DNA from: Zygnema cylindricum | Taxonomy: Eukaryota > Streptophyta > Zygnematophyceae > Zygnematales > Zygnemataceae | Reading direction: 5' to 3' | DNA: 62,000 nt | Assembly (NCBI GenBank): GCA_037447655.1 | Contig: JBBHKE010001862.1 | Span: 1-62,000 of the forward strand | Part shown: piece after piece, positions 11,222 through 21,665 of the stretch | Layout: the number at the start of each line of letters is the position of its first letter | Numbering within the stretch: the stretch's first letter is position 1 | Notes under the pieces: generated by a model | Told to the model about the DNA's origin: nothing | What the model saw: the letters and a program-made list of their open reading frames with translations, nothing else | Database searches by the model: none | Made by a program: the position numbers and the translations under genes

Positions 11222-11353
11222 ATGGCTCCTGTGGACCCTCATTCCTTCACTGACAGCGAGCATCCGCTGACCGTCTCCGTTGACCTGGCGTTGACCGTTG
11301 ACTTTTCTTCCAAGCGGATATCCGGAGTGGCCACTCTCCAGCTGGCAGCCAAA
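11222..11353 (+). CDS. LTA4H: LTA4H/aminopeptidase, first exon only
   Basis: Leukotriene-A4 hydrolases are M1-family zinc aminopeptidases that also hydrolyse an epoxide in animals; the plant homologue acts mainly as a cytosolic aminopeptidase. This exon has 44 codons from ATG to a phase-0 donor (AAA|GTGAGT). It starts MAPVDPHSFTDS and continues HPLT, which by recall matches the plant LTA4H N-terminus closely. It covers only the first strands of the N-terminal beta domain; the catalytic HEXXH part should lie in later exons. None is recognised downstream, and a 72-base gap at 11779 followed by unrelated sequence suggests a lost or misjoined 3' part. Open start, good context and clean donor argue for a real exon. 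Confidence 0.8.
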
Positions 11354-13074
11354 GTGAGTTAAAAAAAAAAGTCACAAAAATTAGTGTGGATAAGGAATGC
11401 GACACTAGAATTAGTGTGGATCGCAAAAAAAAAGTTAAAAAAAAGCATAATCATAATAAATAAATGTGGCACCAGAATTCATGTGGATCACAAGAATTTG
11501 AAGAGGGGCGAAGGGGAGTGGGAGGGAAAGTAGGGAGGGAGAGAGTGAGGAGAGGGAAAAGAGGGGGAGGAGGGAGATGGAGAGGGGGAGAGGAAGGAGC
11601 GGGACATTTGGGAGAAGGGGAAGGGGAGGAGGAAAGTTTGATATTATCATGAGAATGGGAGGACACGCGGACGTGAAATAGTGTGGATTTGAGGAGTTAT
11701 CATGAAACCATTTTTTTTTTCTTTTTTGTAATTTAACTTTTTTTTTTTTTTTTTGGGCAGAGTGAAAAAAAATGGAACNNNNNNNNNNNNNNNNNNNNNN
11801 NNNNNNNNNNNNNNNNNNNNNNNNNNNNNNNNNNNNNNNNNNNNNNNNNNAGTGCAGCAGGTCACTATTTAATGAGAGGAGTCCTCCTCTCAGTAGTTAG
11901 TGACGTCCGGTGATTGATGACTCTCCTCCTGAGGAGAGTAATTTATCACTGGACGACGTGACTGCTTGCTTCGAAAACACGTAATCGGACGATCGACGTT
12001 GTCGCCCAGAAGTTTGGAGAATCTCGACGCGCCACAGTAATCATGTTTTAAAAAAATAAAAATAAAATCAGTACGTCTCTGTAAGGAAATGAGCTGGATC
12101 TATACGAAAGTTCACTTTTTCCAGTAAAGAACCCCACTTTTCGCCTGATGGAGGTTCACCCTAAGTTTCGTTTGCCCGTACAGATTTTAATCAATACGTC
12201 GTACGAGTCACTTTTTACCTTCGCTGGTACAATATGTGGTCACAATTTGCTGTCGGAGATTCTTTGAAGATTACCAGAATCGTATCCATCTATTACGTGG
12301 ACAACCAGAGTGTGCCACGCAAATATAATGTCGATTACTTACCCGACACAATGGAACGATACTGTAGCTTCAGTAAACTATTTTTTAAAGTTTACAGAGA
12401 CCGCCTAACAGAGGTCGCAAAAGTCAAATTTTTTCATACCCCAAACCGACTGTTTTTTTATTTTCAAAATCTGAGTCACCGACGCCCGACCGAGTTTTGT
12501 CACGCTCCAAAATTGTTAACCGTTAACCGACCGTCGTTTACGAAAAAAAAAAAAAAACGAATCTTGATTTTTCGCGACTAACCGTGCCCGCCCGTAACTG
12601 AAAAAGTACAAAATTAATCAATGTACGACGGAATTAGCAATAATTATGATTTGTCGCGTTCCCTAAGATTTGCGAAATGAATAGTGTTACTACCGTGTCA
12701 GATTTGCGACGCTTTGTCGGGTTTCCTTTGATTTGCAAAATAAATAGCTTACTACAGTACCGTGTCATATTTGCGACGCTAATCATGATGTCACGTACTT
12801 CCACGATGCCAAAGACTACAAAGTACAAGAATGTTGGATTATAGGGACAATACAAAATTTTCATTTTTTTTGGTTTTTTGGTTGACCGACCGTAACCGAC
12901 CGTTTTTTTTTTCCTGGTGAATCAACCGACCGTAACCGCCAGATCCCCAAAATTTGGCAACCGAATCCGTTCCGGATCCGGCGTGGGCGGTCGGTTAACG
13001 GTCGGTCACGGTTTCGGTTGACCGTTTGCGACCTCTGCCGCCTAATGGAACAACGCTCTAAATAATAGAAAGCT
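11354..13074. other. Intron-like or intergenic sequence with assembly gap
   Basis: Holds a purine-rich GA tract (about 11500-11640), the 72-N gap, an inverted-repeat cluster around GAGGAGTCCTCCTCT (about 11874-11935), and AT-rich sequence with a GACCGACCG-rich part near 12880-13030. No further LTA4H exon is recognised. Confidence 0.5.
11779..11850. other. Assembly gap (72 N)
   Basis: Run of N. The LTA4H-like exon lies left of it and an unrelated hydrolase lies right, so linkage across the gap rests on scaffolding only. Confidence 0.99.
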
Positions 13075-13380
13075 AAAAAATCGGAAGTGAAAAAGAAACA
13101 CGCCGATATTATTTGAGAATATAAGAATACACCGATATTTTTTAGAAATCAGAAATACAACGATATTATTCAGGGACGTAGAAATAAACCAAGAATATCT
13201 CGAAGTAAAGATGCACACCGATATTATCCGAGAATAAAGGAAAACACCGATATTTGTTAGGAATAAAAAATGCACCAAAATTATTCAGGGACGAAAAATA
13301 TACCGATATTATCTCGAAATTAAGATACACACCGATATTATTTCATAATAAAGAAACACACCGATATTTTTTGGAATAAA
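13075..13380. repeat. Tandem repeat, about 114-bp higher-order unit
   Basis: CACCGATATT recurs roughly every 28-30 bases with alternating spacers. The spacers repeat as a set: CAGGGACG at 13171 and about 13286, TCTCGAA about 114 apart. This gives some 2.5 copies of a 114-bp unit built from four shorter ones. Confidence 0.7.
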
Positions 13381-13723
13381 AACGATGAAAGGGAAAGAAT
13401 TGGTCGAAACGCCATGAATCTATTTTCATAAACGACAACAAATTTTTTTTCTCCAACCAACAAACAAAGCTGCCCGTAAAAAAAAAAACTCAAACTTAAA
13501 ACTTAAACATAAAAAGAAATAAAAAAACCAAAAATCGATTTCGAGGTGAGCTCGATGTTCCATGGAGACGATCCTTACCAAGAATAAGTACTTAGCAACC
13601 GTACCTCTGATTTGTGAGGGCTTCCTGTACCTTTTTTTGTCTGCTCGATTCTTTTCCTTAATGTTCAAATATTTGTTTCCGCTGTACTTTTTTTTAACCT
13701 ATTCTCTATTTTTCAATAACCAA

Positions 13724-15610
13724 ATGGCCGCCAAAAGCCCTTCCGAAAATCCTCTCCCTCCTCTTATCGTTTTTGCTCATGGAGCCGGCGGAAATTCCTC
13801 CTCCAAGTTCATGATAAAGTACGTTTTTTCTCGTTTTTTTCTCGTTTTTTCTCGTTTTTTTAAATTTAATAGTTCTTAACCCTAAAATGGTAAAATCTTA
13901 TCTTAAAATCTTAAAATCTTGCAATTTTGAAATGCTTATTTTTGGACATTGTTGTTGTTTGAAATAACTTCATTTTTTGTTTTTATTGTATTGCAATATT
14001 TTTTGAAGCATTTGTTGCCAAAGTAACAAACTAGGAGAAAAATAATATACATAAAACAAAAATAAAACAAAACAAATCGGGGTTTTCTACAGAGTCCAGC
14101 TAAGAATGAGAAGGATGAATTGAAAAAAGAAAGTTTAACTTTAATTTAATTGCATTAATAACAAGAATTTAATTGCGTTAATAATAATAAAATACTAATT
14201 GCATTAATAAGACAAAAATTTAATTGCGTTAATAATAAAAGGACAAAAAAGTTTGATAGAATGTGAACTACATTGCCCACATTTATTAGAGTTAATAACT
14301 CTAATTCGAGTTAAACTGTTTTTTTTTTTTACCCAAGATCATAAATTAGTGTTGAAAATACTATTTAATAAAGTGGCCAATAGTGAGCCACATTGCAAAA
14401 CATAAAAAGGGGTGAAGAAATGAGTGAAGAGGGAAGGAGGAGAGGGAGGGAGGGAGAGGGAGGGAGGGAGGGAGGGAGGGAAAGGGAGGGAGGGAAAGAG
14501 GGTGAGAGAGTAGGTGGGTGGAAATTCCTATGGCTTGCGGTATTTGTAACACTACTTTGAAATTGTTGACAAAAGCCGGTGATGCACTTTTTTGAAAGAG
14601 TATTTATATTTTTTTTAGTATTTTTAGTATATTTAGTATTTTTAGAAATTTAGTATTTTTAGAAATTTAGTACTTTTAGTATTTTTAGTATTTTTAGAAA
14701 TTTAGTATTTTTAGAAATTTAGTATTTTTAGAAATGTAGTATTTTTTTACTTATACCTTACATCGCTCTTAGAGTTAGTGAATTATTAGGGTGTGGTTCA
14801 TTATGGACCACTCAAAACTACTTTGTATTATCAACACTAATTTATAATTTTGAGTCGAAAAAGCACGCACTTTAATTAGAATGATTAACTTTATTGGCTA
14901 TGTAAGGTGTAGCATATCCACTGTAAATTAGGTGAGAAGTGTACTTGAACTTTATACACGAAAGAAAAACTGAAAAACAAGTTTTTTTTCTTTAATAAAT
15001 TTGTCGGTATGTCAGCAAAATTGTGATTGATAAGGTGTATGTCGTCGTCAACTTCGGAAATGGCTTAATAGTAAGATTGATTATCATTATTATTAACATT
15101 GTTTAAAGGTTAGAGTATATGATGTTATTAAAATTTATTACTTTATTAGGAAGTATTATTAGTTTAAGGCTCTGGTCTATAGGTTTAATGTGGATTGGAA
15201 GTTAATGTGTCAACATTCTTAGCGCTTAATAAGTAGGAAAGAAAAAAGTTTAAGACTGATAGATTTTTAATAACCTTTACTTGATTTTAGACCAATGCAT
15301 TGTCCTCTTTAACTTTTATTTTTTATTTTTCACCAAATTATGGCCCATTTTGAAGTGTACACATAAAATTGTGTGAGAATGCCTGATAAATTTGGAAATT
15401 TTGAGTGCCATTGCCATAATTTGACTAAATTTGACTTTAGGATTGTTCGACTATTATGGCTGTTTGCGACATTGTAACGTTTTCTATATGGTTTTTTAAC
15501 ATTTTGTATCATTTTGACCCTCTTTTTACTAATTTCTAATGTATGTAGATGGAAATCTCTTATTTCTAAAGCAACAAATGCTGTGGAGGTAGTGACTTTC
15601 GACTATCCAT
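13724..15610 (+). CDS. TEX30/KANL3-type alpha/beta hydrolase, first two exons
   Basis: Exons at 13724-13818 and 15549-15610. Exon 1 starts at ATG in context CCAAATGGCC and encodes a Pro-rich start, then LIVFAHGAGG, the first strand and oxyanion-hole loop of an alpha/beta hydrolase. The donor AA|GTACGT and the acceptor GTAG|A restore a Lys codon. Exon 2 then gives WKSLISKA and EVVTFDYP, ending T|GTGAGT in a Tyr codon. Spacing and motifs match the plant TEX30/KANL3-like hydrolases, whose substrate is unknown. The nucleophile-Ser, Asp and His exons are not found before Copia-2 or after it, so the gene is truncated here. The 1.7-kb intron carries MITE relics and tandem repeats. Confidence 0.75.
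14140..14260. repeat. AT-rich short tandem repeats
   Basis: Degenerate copies of TTTAATTGCGTTAATAATAA, about five units, inside the hydrolase intron. Confidence 0.55.
14264..14400. mobile_element. MITE-C family relic
   Basis: Carries the family core (T-run, ACCCAAGATCATAAATTAGTG) in the orientation opposite to 14780-14940, with a weak CTACATTGCCCA end. The same core is at 58230-58310 and, inverted, at 57180-57220. Confidence 0.45.
14615..14745. repeat. Tandem repeat of TTTTTAGAAATTTAGTA
   Basis: About seven imperfect copies of a 16-17-bp unit in the hydrolase intron, preceded by a GA-rich tract at 14400-14520. Confidence 0.7.
14780..14940. mobile_element. MITE-C family relic
   Basis: Contains ACACTAATTTATAATTTTGA and then GTCGAAAAAGCACGC, matching the interior of the MITE-C copy at 57066-57264. 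Ends are poorly defined. Confidence 0.4.
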
Positions 15611-16269
15611 GTGAGTGAAGTTTTTTTGTCTTTTTTTGCTAACTAAATTTGTTTTAGTTGATTTTATAAACGGTTTAAAGATAAGATTGAAAGTATTAGA
15701 GATTTGATGAAGTGTTGTTTACTTTGATGTTTAGAATTTCCCAAAAAGTATGGTATAGTTGTTAATTTTCGTTAACTTCAGACCATATCTTTATGTTTTG
15801 TTCTTCTATGTTTTATTTTTTTAATGTAGCAATTCTATCCATGGGATTAAACATCAGTATAAAGTAGAAAAAAAACATTTTTTTTGTTTATTTACATGGG
15901 ATGTCGAAATCCCAAGAAAGTATTTAAAAAAAATAGCGGCATTTTTTTTTTTTTTTTTTGCGGTTGTTTTTTTTTTTTTTTTTTGGGAACGAGAATTAAT
16001 GTCATTGTTCTTTACAATTCTTATCTTTTTCCTTTTTTTCTTCTTTGATATGTTTGTTCTGAGAGGAGATGCTTTTGTGGTTTCAAACTCGAAAAAAATA
16101 AATTATAAAAGCTCGTTTTTAACTCAAAATAAAATTTGGAACCCAAACTAATATTATTAGCAAGGAACGTTGGAAATGTTTTCCTTTTTCTAAAAGTTAA
16201 CTTTTTTGGTTGTTGATATTTTCCCTTTTTTTCGAAGTTAATATTTTTCCCTTTTTTTCCCTTCCCATT

Positions 16270-16448
16270 GATAGTGAATGTTCTCGTGTTTTATGGCAGT
16301 TAATTTTTTCCCAGTCAACAGTTTTTCCCTTTTCCAGTTAACATTTTCCCTTTTTCAGTTAACATTATTCCCCTTTTCAATTAACATTTCCTATTTTCAG
16401 TTAATACTTTTCCCCTTTTTCAGTTAACGTTTTTTCCTTCATTCAGTT
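16270..16448. repeat. Tandem repeat, CAGTTAACATTTTCCCTTTT unit
   Basis: Six or seven degenerate copies of a roughly 25-bp unit end directly at the left LTR of Copia-2. Confidence 0.65.
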
Positions 16449-16894
16449 TATTGCAGTAGATGACATGGCAGCAGATAAAGTGGGAAGGAAAGATAAATGA
16501 AAATGACAAAAGAGGGCAAAGACAAAAAGCTTTTGATAAAAAGGATGAGAAAGGTACAACAGGTTGAGATCGTTAAGTAGAGAAGAGAATGTCACGAAGT
16601 GACTTCTCAAGGTCAGAAACCGTAGATGATCTGAAAGGTCATCTGACACATAATGCCGAAAGGGCAGGAAGATCTCTACTTAGGCGGTGGACAGCTTAGG
16701 ATCTGATCTGTCACTAGATGCTAAGCTGAACGCTTTAAAGTAAACAAAAAAAAAAAGAACAGACTGACTAATAACGTGAACTAGAATAGGAAAACTAACT
16801 AAATAACGAAAACTGGAATGCTAGTTTTCGTTATTAAATAAAAACAGAAATAACAAACATAAAACAAGCTTCTAGCAAAGGACTAAGTCCAACA
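16449..16894 (-). repeat. Copia-2 3' LTR
   Basis: Matches 21192-21637 almost base for base. The right edge reads CCAACA, giving TGTTGG on the element strand. The left edge is TGCA at 16452, or TATTGCA at 16449 if the three extra shared bases belong to it; in the other LTR those bases touch the primer-binding site. Confidence 0.93.
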
Positions 16895-16906
16895 CCCCCC
16901 CGCTTT
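16895..16906 (-). other. Copia-2 polypurine tract
   Basis: AAAGCGGGGGGG on the minus strand, directly between the gag-pol stop and the 3' LTR start TGTTGG. Confidence 0.75.
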
Positions 16907-16907
16907 G

Positions 16908-19900
16908 TTAGAAGCGAAGGCCAGAGGAGTGTCGATGTTGTTCAAACTGTGGCCGATGAAGGGCCTTGGTGAGGAAATCGGCCAGCTGCCGGGCGGTGGA
17001 ACAGTAAGTGAAGGTGACCTGGCCAGCGGCAATAGCATCACGGGTAAAGTGATACTGAATGTCAATGTGCTTTGTTCGTCGGTGGTGCACTGGGTTACCC
17101 ATGAGGGCAAGGGCGCCCTGGGAGTCGCAGAAAATGATAGTGGCAGATGGGCGAGGAGAGTGGAGGTTGGAGAGAAGACCGTGAAGCCACAGAGCCTCTT
17201 TGGTGGCATGAGTAGCGGCCATGTATTCCGCTTCGGTGGATGATAGGGCAACTGTGGGTTGCTTTTTGGACGCCCAAGAGATGAGAGCGCCATTGAGGCC
17301 GAAGCATACACCGGTGGTGGAGCGGCGGGAGTCCAAATCGCCCCCCCAATCAGCATCGCAGAAGCCAACCAGATCGGGGGAGGAGGAGCCAGAGAAAGTG
17401 AGCTTGAGGGATTTAGTACCCTGGAGGTACCGGAGAACCCTCTTTGCAGCAAGGAGATGGTCATCAGTGGGGTTAGAAACAAATTGGCTGAGCTGTCCTA
17501 CAGCTACAGCTATATCCGGGCGAGTGCCTGTCATAGCATACATTAGGCTGCCCACAATTGATCGATACAAGTCATGAGTAGCTCCGTGGACAGGCCCACC
17601 AGAGTTTTTAACGAGTTTTACATTGGGATCTAAAGGAGTGGAAATAGGATTGCAATTTGACATGGAGAAACGGGTGAGTATTTCAGTGATGTACTTTTCT
17701 TGAGATAAGTAGAGGGATTTGGAAGGACGGTCTCGGCCAATAAAAATACCAAGACAGTATTCTACTTCTCCTAAATCAGTCATTGAAAAATGAAGATCAA
17801 GCATTGTTTTGACTAAGTGAATGAGTGGGAGAGAGGGACTTGCTAAAAGAAGGTCATCGACATAAATGACTAAGATGACAAGAGTGTCAGATTTACCTCG
17901 AAGGAAGAGACCAAAATCTGCATCAAGTTTGAGAAATCCCTCTTTGAGAAGAACAGCTTCCAAGTGTTTGTTCCAAACGCGGGGAGCCTGTTTCAGACCG
18001 TAGAGAGATTTGAGGAGCCGACAAACAAGGTGATCTGTTCCTGGCGAGACATAACCCTCGGGTTGGCGGATAAAGATTTCCTCGTCCAATTTGCCATAAA
18101 GAAAGGCAGTCTGAACATCCATGTGGTGGATGTGCCAGTCTCGAGCGGCAGCAAGCGATAGAAGTATACGAATGGAGGTGAATTTCGCGACGGGAGCATA
18201 GGTTTCATTGAAGTCTACACCCTCTTTTTGCAGAAAGCCTTTGGCAACAAAACGAGCTTTGTAGCGATCCAGGGTGCCATCTGCCTTCGTTTTGACGCGG
18301 AAGACCCACTTGGAACCGATGACCTTTCGTCCATGAGGAAGGGAGGTAAGTTCCCAAGTGCCATTCTTTTGTAAGGATGCAAACTCTGCATCTGTAGCAG
18401 ATTTCCAAGAAGGAGCATCCGGACTGGACATGGCGGCAGAAAATGATTGAGGGACAGGAATGGCCGCCATGTTGGCAATGTTGGCAGTGCCTTGGATTTG
18501 GCGAAGCTGTTTTTCATGGATGCGTTCACTTCTGCGGATGGCGAGTGGAGCATCAGTAGAGGGAGCCACAAGAGAGGATGGCGGAATGACATACGGGAAA
18601 GCAACTGGATTTATGGGGGAGAGAGAGTAAGGGTCAGAGACCGTGCGGTTTATTGGTAGAGGAGTGGATGATAAGAGATTGTCGGATGTGGATCTGATTA
18701 GGGGTAAAGGAGATAGATATGGAGAGGGTGGGGATGGTGAGGGGTGAGTGGAAGGAGGTAAAGAGATGACAGAGAGAGGGGAGGGTGAAGTGGGTGTTTG
18801 GAAAATAGGAGGTGGAAGAGTAAGGGAAGAGGAGGTGGTGAGTTTGAGGAGGAGTGGAGTTTCGTTGAAAATGACGTCACGACTTAAGATAACCCGGCGT
18901 TCGTCTGAGAGCCAAATTCGATAGGCTTTGGATTCTGTCGAGTAGCCGACCAGAACGCCGGATGTTGCCCGACTCTGCCATTTCCCTGCTGGCGTAAGGT
19001 TTTTAACCCAAGCGTTGCAGCCGAATATTCGGAGGTGAGAGACGTCTGGTTTGATGCCTGTCCAGGCTTCATAAGGGGTCACACCTGGAAGGGCGGAAGT
19101 AGGACAGAGGTTGCGTAGATAATTCGCAGTCGTGACAGATTCTGCCCAAAATATGGTAGGCAGTTTTGCGAAGTGCAACATGGAACGTGCCATGTTGATG
19201 ACGGTACGGTTGTACCTCTCCGAAACTCCATTTTGCTGTGGGGTATTTGGAACAGTTGACTGGTGAACGATTCCGTGAGTGGTGAGAAAATTGGAAAATT
19301 CCGTGGAGAAATATTCCCCGCCGTTATCAGTTCTGAGACATTTAATGCGGCAGTCAAGGGAGTTTTCAACTAATGACTTATACTGTTGAAATATGTGGAA
19401 GGTTTCAGATTTTCGACGAAGGAGAAAAAGGTGGCAAAACCGGGTTGCATCGTCTATGAAAGTGACAAAGTAGAGTGCTCCTGTATGACTGGGTACGGAC
19501 ATCGGTCCACAAAGATCAGAGTGGATTAATGACAGGGGACCATTGGATTTGGATGTACTAGATGGAAAGGATGGGCGGGTTAATTTTCCTTCAACACATC
19601 CTGAGCAAAAATCAAGATGTGTGTTTGTGAAGGAGTCAAGCCCAGTAACAAGGCCCTTGCTCAATAAATGGAGACTAGAAGAGGACAGATGACCGTATCG
19701 AAGGTGCCATTTCCCAAACGTGTGGGGAGATGACGATGTGGCAATGTTGGCGAATCCAATGGATTGAAAGTTAGACAGGATGTAGATGGATCCTGATTTT
19801 ATGCCGAGTCCAATCTGAGATTTTTGTGGAGAAAGGAAGGTGACAGTGGTCGTAGAAAAGACAGCTGTGGCGCCTTGATGAAGGGCGGCGCCAACAGAGA

Positions 19901-21209
19901 ATAAATTCTTTTGGAGACCGGGGACGAACAGGACGTGAGATAGATTTATTCTTGACATGGCGGTGGCGAAACCGACAGTGGAAATGTGTCCGAAGTGAGT
20001 GGCCGTTAAGGCAGCATTGTTGCCGAGCAATATCGTCATAGGAGGACGAAGTGGCGATATGGTTGTGAACCAATCGGAGCGTGAAGAGAGGTGATGGGAA
20101 GCGCCGGAGTCAACGATCCATGAATCGGAAGGTGTAGTTGAAGTGTCGTTAGACGAAATCGAGACTGCAGATGTTGAAAGGGCAAATCCATAATCCGGTG
20201 GAGTTGGAGGATATTGAACGGCTGGCAAAGGTATGGGGACAGCTGGATTTGGAGGATAAATTGATTGACCATATGAGTAATGATGATACGGTTGGACAGC
20301 TGGGGATATTTGTGGATTTTCGCCAATATTATTGTTGACGTAGCCTGGAGAATGGACGAAAGGATTGGTTGGCGCGAAATATTCCTGGCTGGTAGGAAAG
20401 ATAGCTTCGGCCGTTGAAGCGTGACCATGGTAAGGACCGCGTCCATTGTTGCGGCCACGCCCTCCCGTACGATCAGAACCTCCTTGCCGTTCGAGTTTCC
20501 GTCGGAGAGCCGGGCAATCGTCTATGACGTGGGTGATTTCACGGCAGTAACGACAAGAGGAAGTTTTAGGTGGACGGTTGGACGGAGCGATGGTTGCCAG
20601 AGCGACACCAGGAGCCTGGGGAAGATTTTGTTTAGTTTCTTCGTGAACCAGGGCGGCGGTCAGTGACGGAATAGTGACAACTGTGGAAGAGTTGTCAATA
20701 GAGGAAATAAATGCAGAGTAAGTGGAAGGTAAGCCTCCTAGGATCGCGGAAATGATGTCCTCCTCCGAAACTGAAGCACCGATACTTTTGAGTCGGCCGG
20801 CAATAGATTTGACATTGTGGACGTACTGTTGAATAGATTCGGTGTGAACTTTCTGACAAGTGTTCAACTGCCGACGAAGGAGGAGTTTGTTAGACCAGGA
20901 TTTGACTTCGTACGCATTGGACAGCAATGTCCAGGCGTCATGAGCTGAGTGGGCGTCGCGTATGAGGTCAAGTTGGGTAGATTCAAGGGCTAAAACCAAA
21001 CGTGAGTGCGCCTCCTCATTCCTGAGAAGCCAGGCAGGTTTGGCAGTAGCATCGGAGGGCTCAGCCTCACTACCGTTAATAATGGACCAGAGTTTCTCGC
21101 GGCGAAAAAGATGCTCAATTTGATATTTCCAACCATAGAAATCCGAGCCGTTAAATTTAGCAACGGTATTAGCATTGAAAGGCCCATAACCTATTGCAGT
21201 AGATGACAT
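16908..21209 (-). CDS. Copia-2 Gag-Pol polyprotein
   Basis: A single frame of 1433 residues with all Ty1/copia domains. Gag is residues 1-250, with a CCHC knuckle (C219, C222, H227, C232). The aspartic protease has DSG at about 367-369. GAG-pre-integrase has WHLRYGH and CSGC near 500-545. Integrase has catalytic D (HSDLCGP), D (RTDNGGEY) and E (VSERYNR). Reverse transcriptase has MDVQTAFLYG, LYGLKQAPR and YVDD. RNase H has FCDADWGGD, STEAEYMA and FCDSQGA. No stop or frameshift is present, so it may be autonomous. The first codons MSSTA lie in the LTR, and the primer-binding site is translated in frame as G-Y-G-P. Gag and Pol would come from one polyprotein, with no visible shift site to adjust the ratio. 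Confidence 0.96.
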   Translation of the reverse strand: MSSTAIGYGPFNANTVAKFNGSDFYGWKYQIEHLFRREKLWSIINGSEAEPSDATAKPAWLLRNEEAHSRLVLALESTQLDLIRDAHSAHDAWTLLSNAYEVKSWSNKLLLRRQLNTCQKVHTESIQQYVHNVKSIAGRLKSIGASVSEEDIISAILGGLPSTYSAFISSIDNSSTVVTIPSLTAALVHEETKQNLPQAPGVALATIAPSNRPPKTSSCRYCREITHVIDDCPALRRKLERQGGSDRTGGRGRNNGRGPYHGHASTAEAIFPTSQEYFAPTNPFVHSPGYVNNNIGENPQISPAVQPYHHYSYGQSIYPPNPAVPIPLPAVQYPPTPPDYGFALSTSAVSISSNDTSTTPSDSWIVDSGASHHLSSRSDWFTTISPLRPPMTILLGNNAALTATHFGHISTVGFATAMSRINLSHVLFVPGLQKNLFSVGAALHQGATAVFSTTTVTFLSPQKSQIGLGIKSGSIYILSNFQSIGFANIATSSSPHTFGKWHLRYGHLSSSSLHLLSKGLVTGLDSFTNTHLDFCSGCVEGKLTRPSFPSSTSKSNGPLSLIHSDLCGPMSVPSHTGALYFVTFIDDATRFCHLFLLRRKSETFHIFQQYKSLVENSLDCRIKCLRTDNGGEYFSTEFSNFLTTHGIVHQSTVPNTPQQNGVSERYNRTVINMARSMLHFAKLPTIFWAESVTTANYLRNLCPTSALPGVTPYEAWTGIKPDVSHLRIFGCNAWVKNLTPAGKWQSRATSGVLVGYSTESKAYRIWLSDERRVILSRDVIFNETPLLLKLTTSSSLTLPPPIFQTPTSPSPLSVISLPPSTHPSPSPPSPYLSPLPLIRSTSDNLLSSTPLPINRTVSDPYSLSPINPVAFPYVIPPSSLVAPSTDAPLAIRRSERIHEKQLRQIQGTANIANMAAIPVPQSFSAAMSSPDAPSWKSATDAEFASLQKNGTWELTSLPHGRKVIGSKWVFRVKTKADGTLDRYKARFVAKGFLQKEGVDFNETYAPVAKFTSIRILLSLAAARDWHIHHMDVQTAFLYGKLDEEIFIRQPEGYVSPGTDHLVCRLLKSLYGLKQAPRVWNKHLEAVLLKEGFLKLDADFGLFLRGKSDTLVILVIYVDDLLLASPSLPLIHLVKTMLDLHFSMTDLGEVEYCLGIFIGRDRPSKSLYLSQEKYITEILTRFSMSNCNPISTPLDPNVKLVKNSGGPVHGATHDLYRSIVGSLMYAMTGTRPDIAVAVGQLSQFVSNPTDDHLLAAKRVLRYLQGTKSLKLTFSGSSSPDLVGFCDADWGGDLDSRRSTTGVCFGLNGALISWASKKQPTVALSSTEAEYMAATHATKEALWLHGLLSNLHSPRPSATIIFCDSQGALALMGNPVHHRRTKHIDIQYHFTRDAIAAGQVTFTYCSTARQLADFLTKALHRPQFEQHRHSSGLRF
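21181..21191 (-). other. Copia-2 primer-binding site inside gag
   Basis: GGTTATGGGCC on the minus strand is the same initiator tRNA-Met anticodon-arm complement as in Copia-1. It overlaps codons 7-10 of the gag-pol frame. Confidence 0.75.
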
Positions 21210-21634
21210 GGCAGCAGATAAAGTGGGAAGGAAAGATAAATGAAAATGACAAAAGAGGGCAAAGACAAAAAGCTTTTGATAAAAAAAGGATAAGAAAAGT
21301 ACAACAGGTTGAGATCGTTAAGTAGAGAAGAGAATGTCACGAAGTGACTTCTCAAGGTCAGAAACCGTAGATGATCTGAAAGGTCATCTGACACATAATG
21401 CCGAAAGGGCAGGAAGATCTCTACTTAGGCGGTGGACAGCTTAGGATCTGATCTGTTACTAGATGCTAAGCTGAACGCTTTAAAGTAAACAAAAAGAACA
21501 GAAAAGAACAGACTGACTAATAACGTGAACTAGAAAACTAACTAAATAACGAAAACTGGAATGCTAGTTTTCGTTATTAAATAAAAAAAGAAATAACAAA
21601 CATAAAACAAGCTTCTAGCAAAGGACTAAGTCCA

Positions 21635-21637
<3 letters not shown>
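21192..21637 (-). repeat. Copia-2 5' LTR
   Basis: Promoter LTR of the element. It contains the gag start codon (ATG at 21209) within its last 18 bases on the element strand, so the LTR ends code for the first residues of Gag. It differs from the other LTR by short A-tract indels and a few transitions. Confidence 0.93.

Positions 21638-21665
<28 letters not shown>

Larger units (their letters stand above)
16449..21637 (-). mobile_element. Copia-2, apparently intact Ty1/copia retrotransposon
   Basis: About 5.2 kb: two LTRs of roughly 445 bp, a primer-binding site, one uninterrupted 1433-codon gag-pol frame and a polypurine tract. The LTRs differ by only a handful of substitutions and three short indels, so the insertion is young. 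The family is distinct from Copia-1: LTR start TGTTGG, short LTRs, single ORF. No target-site duplication exists: the left flank is TTTAT (or CAGTT), while the right flank is the start of a CCCTCT satellite. See the finding on a rearranged junction. Confidence 0.95.
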
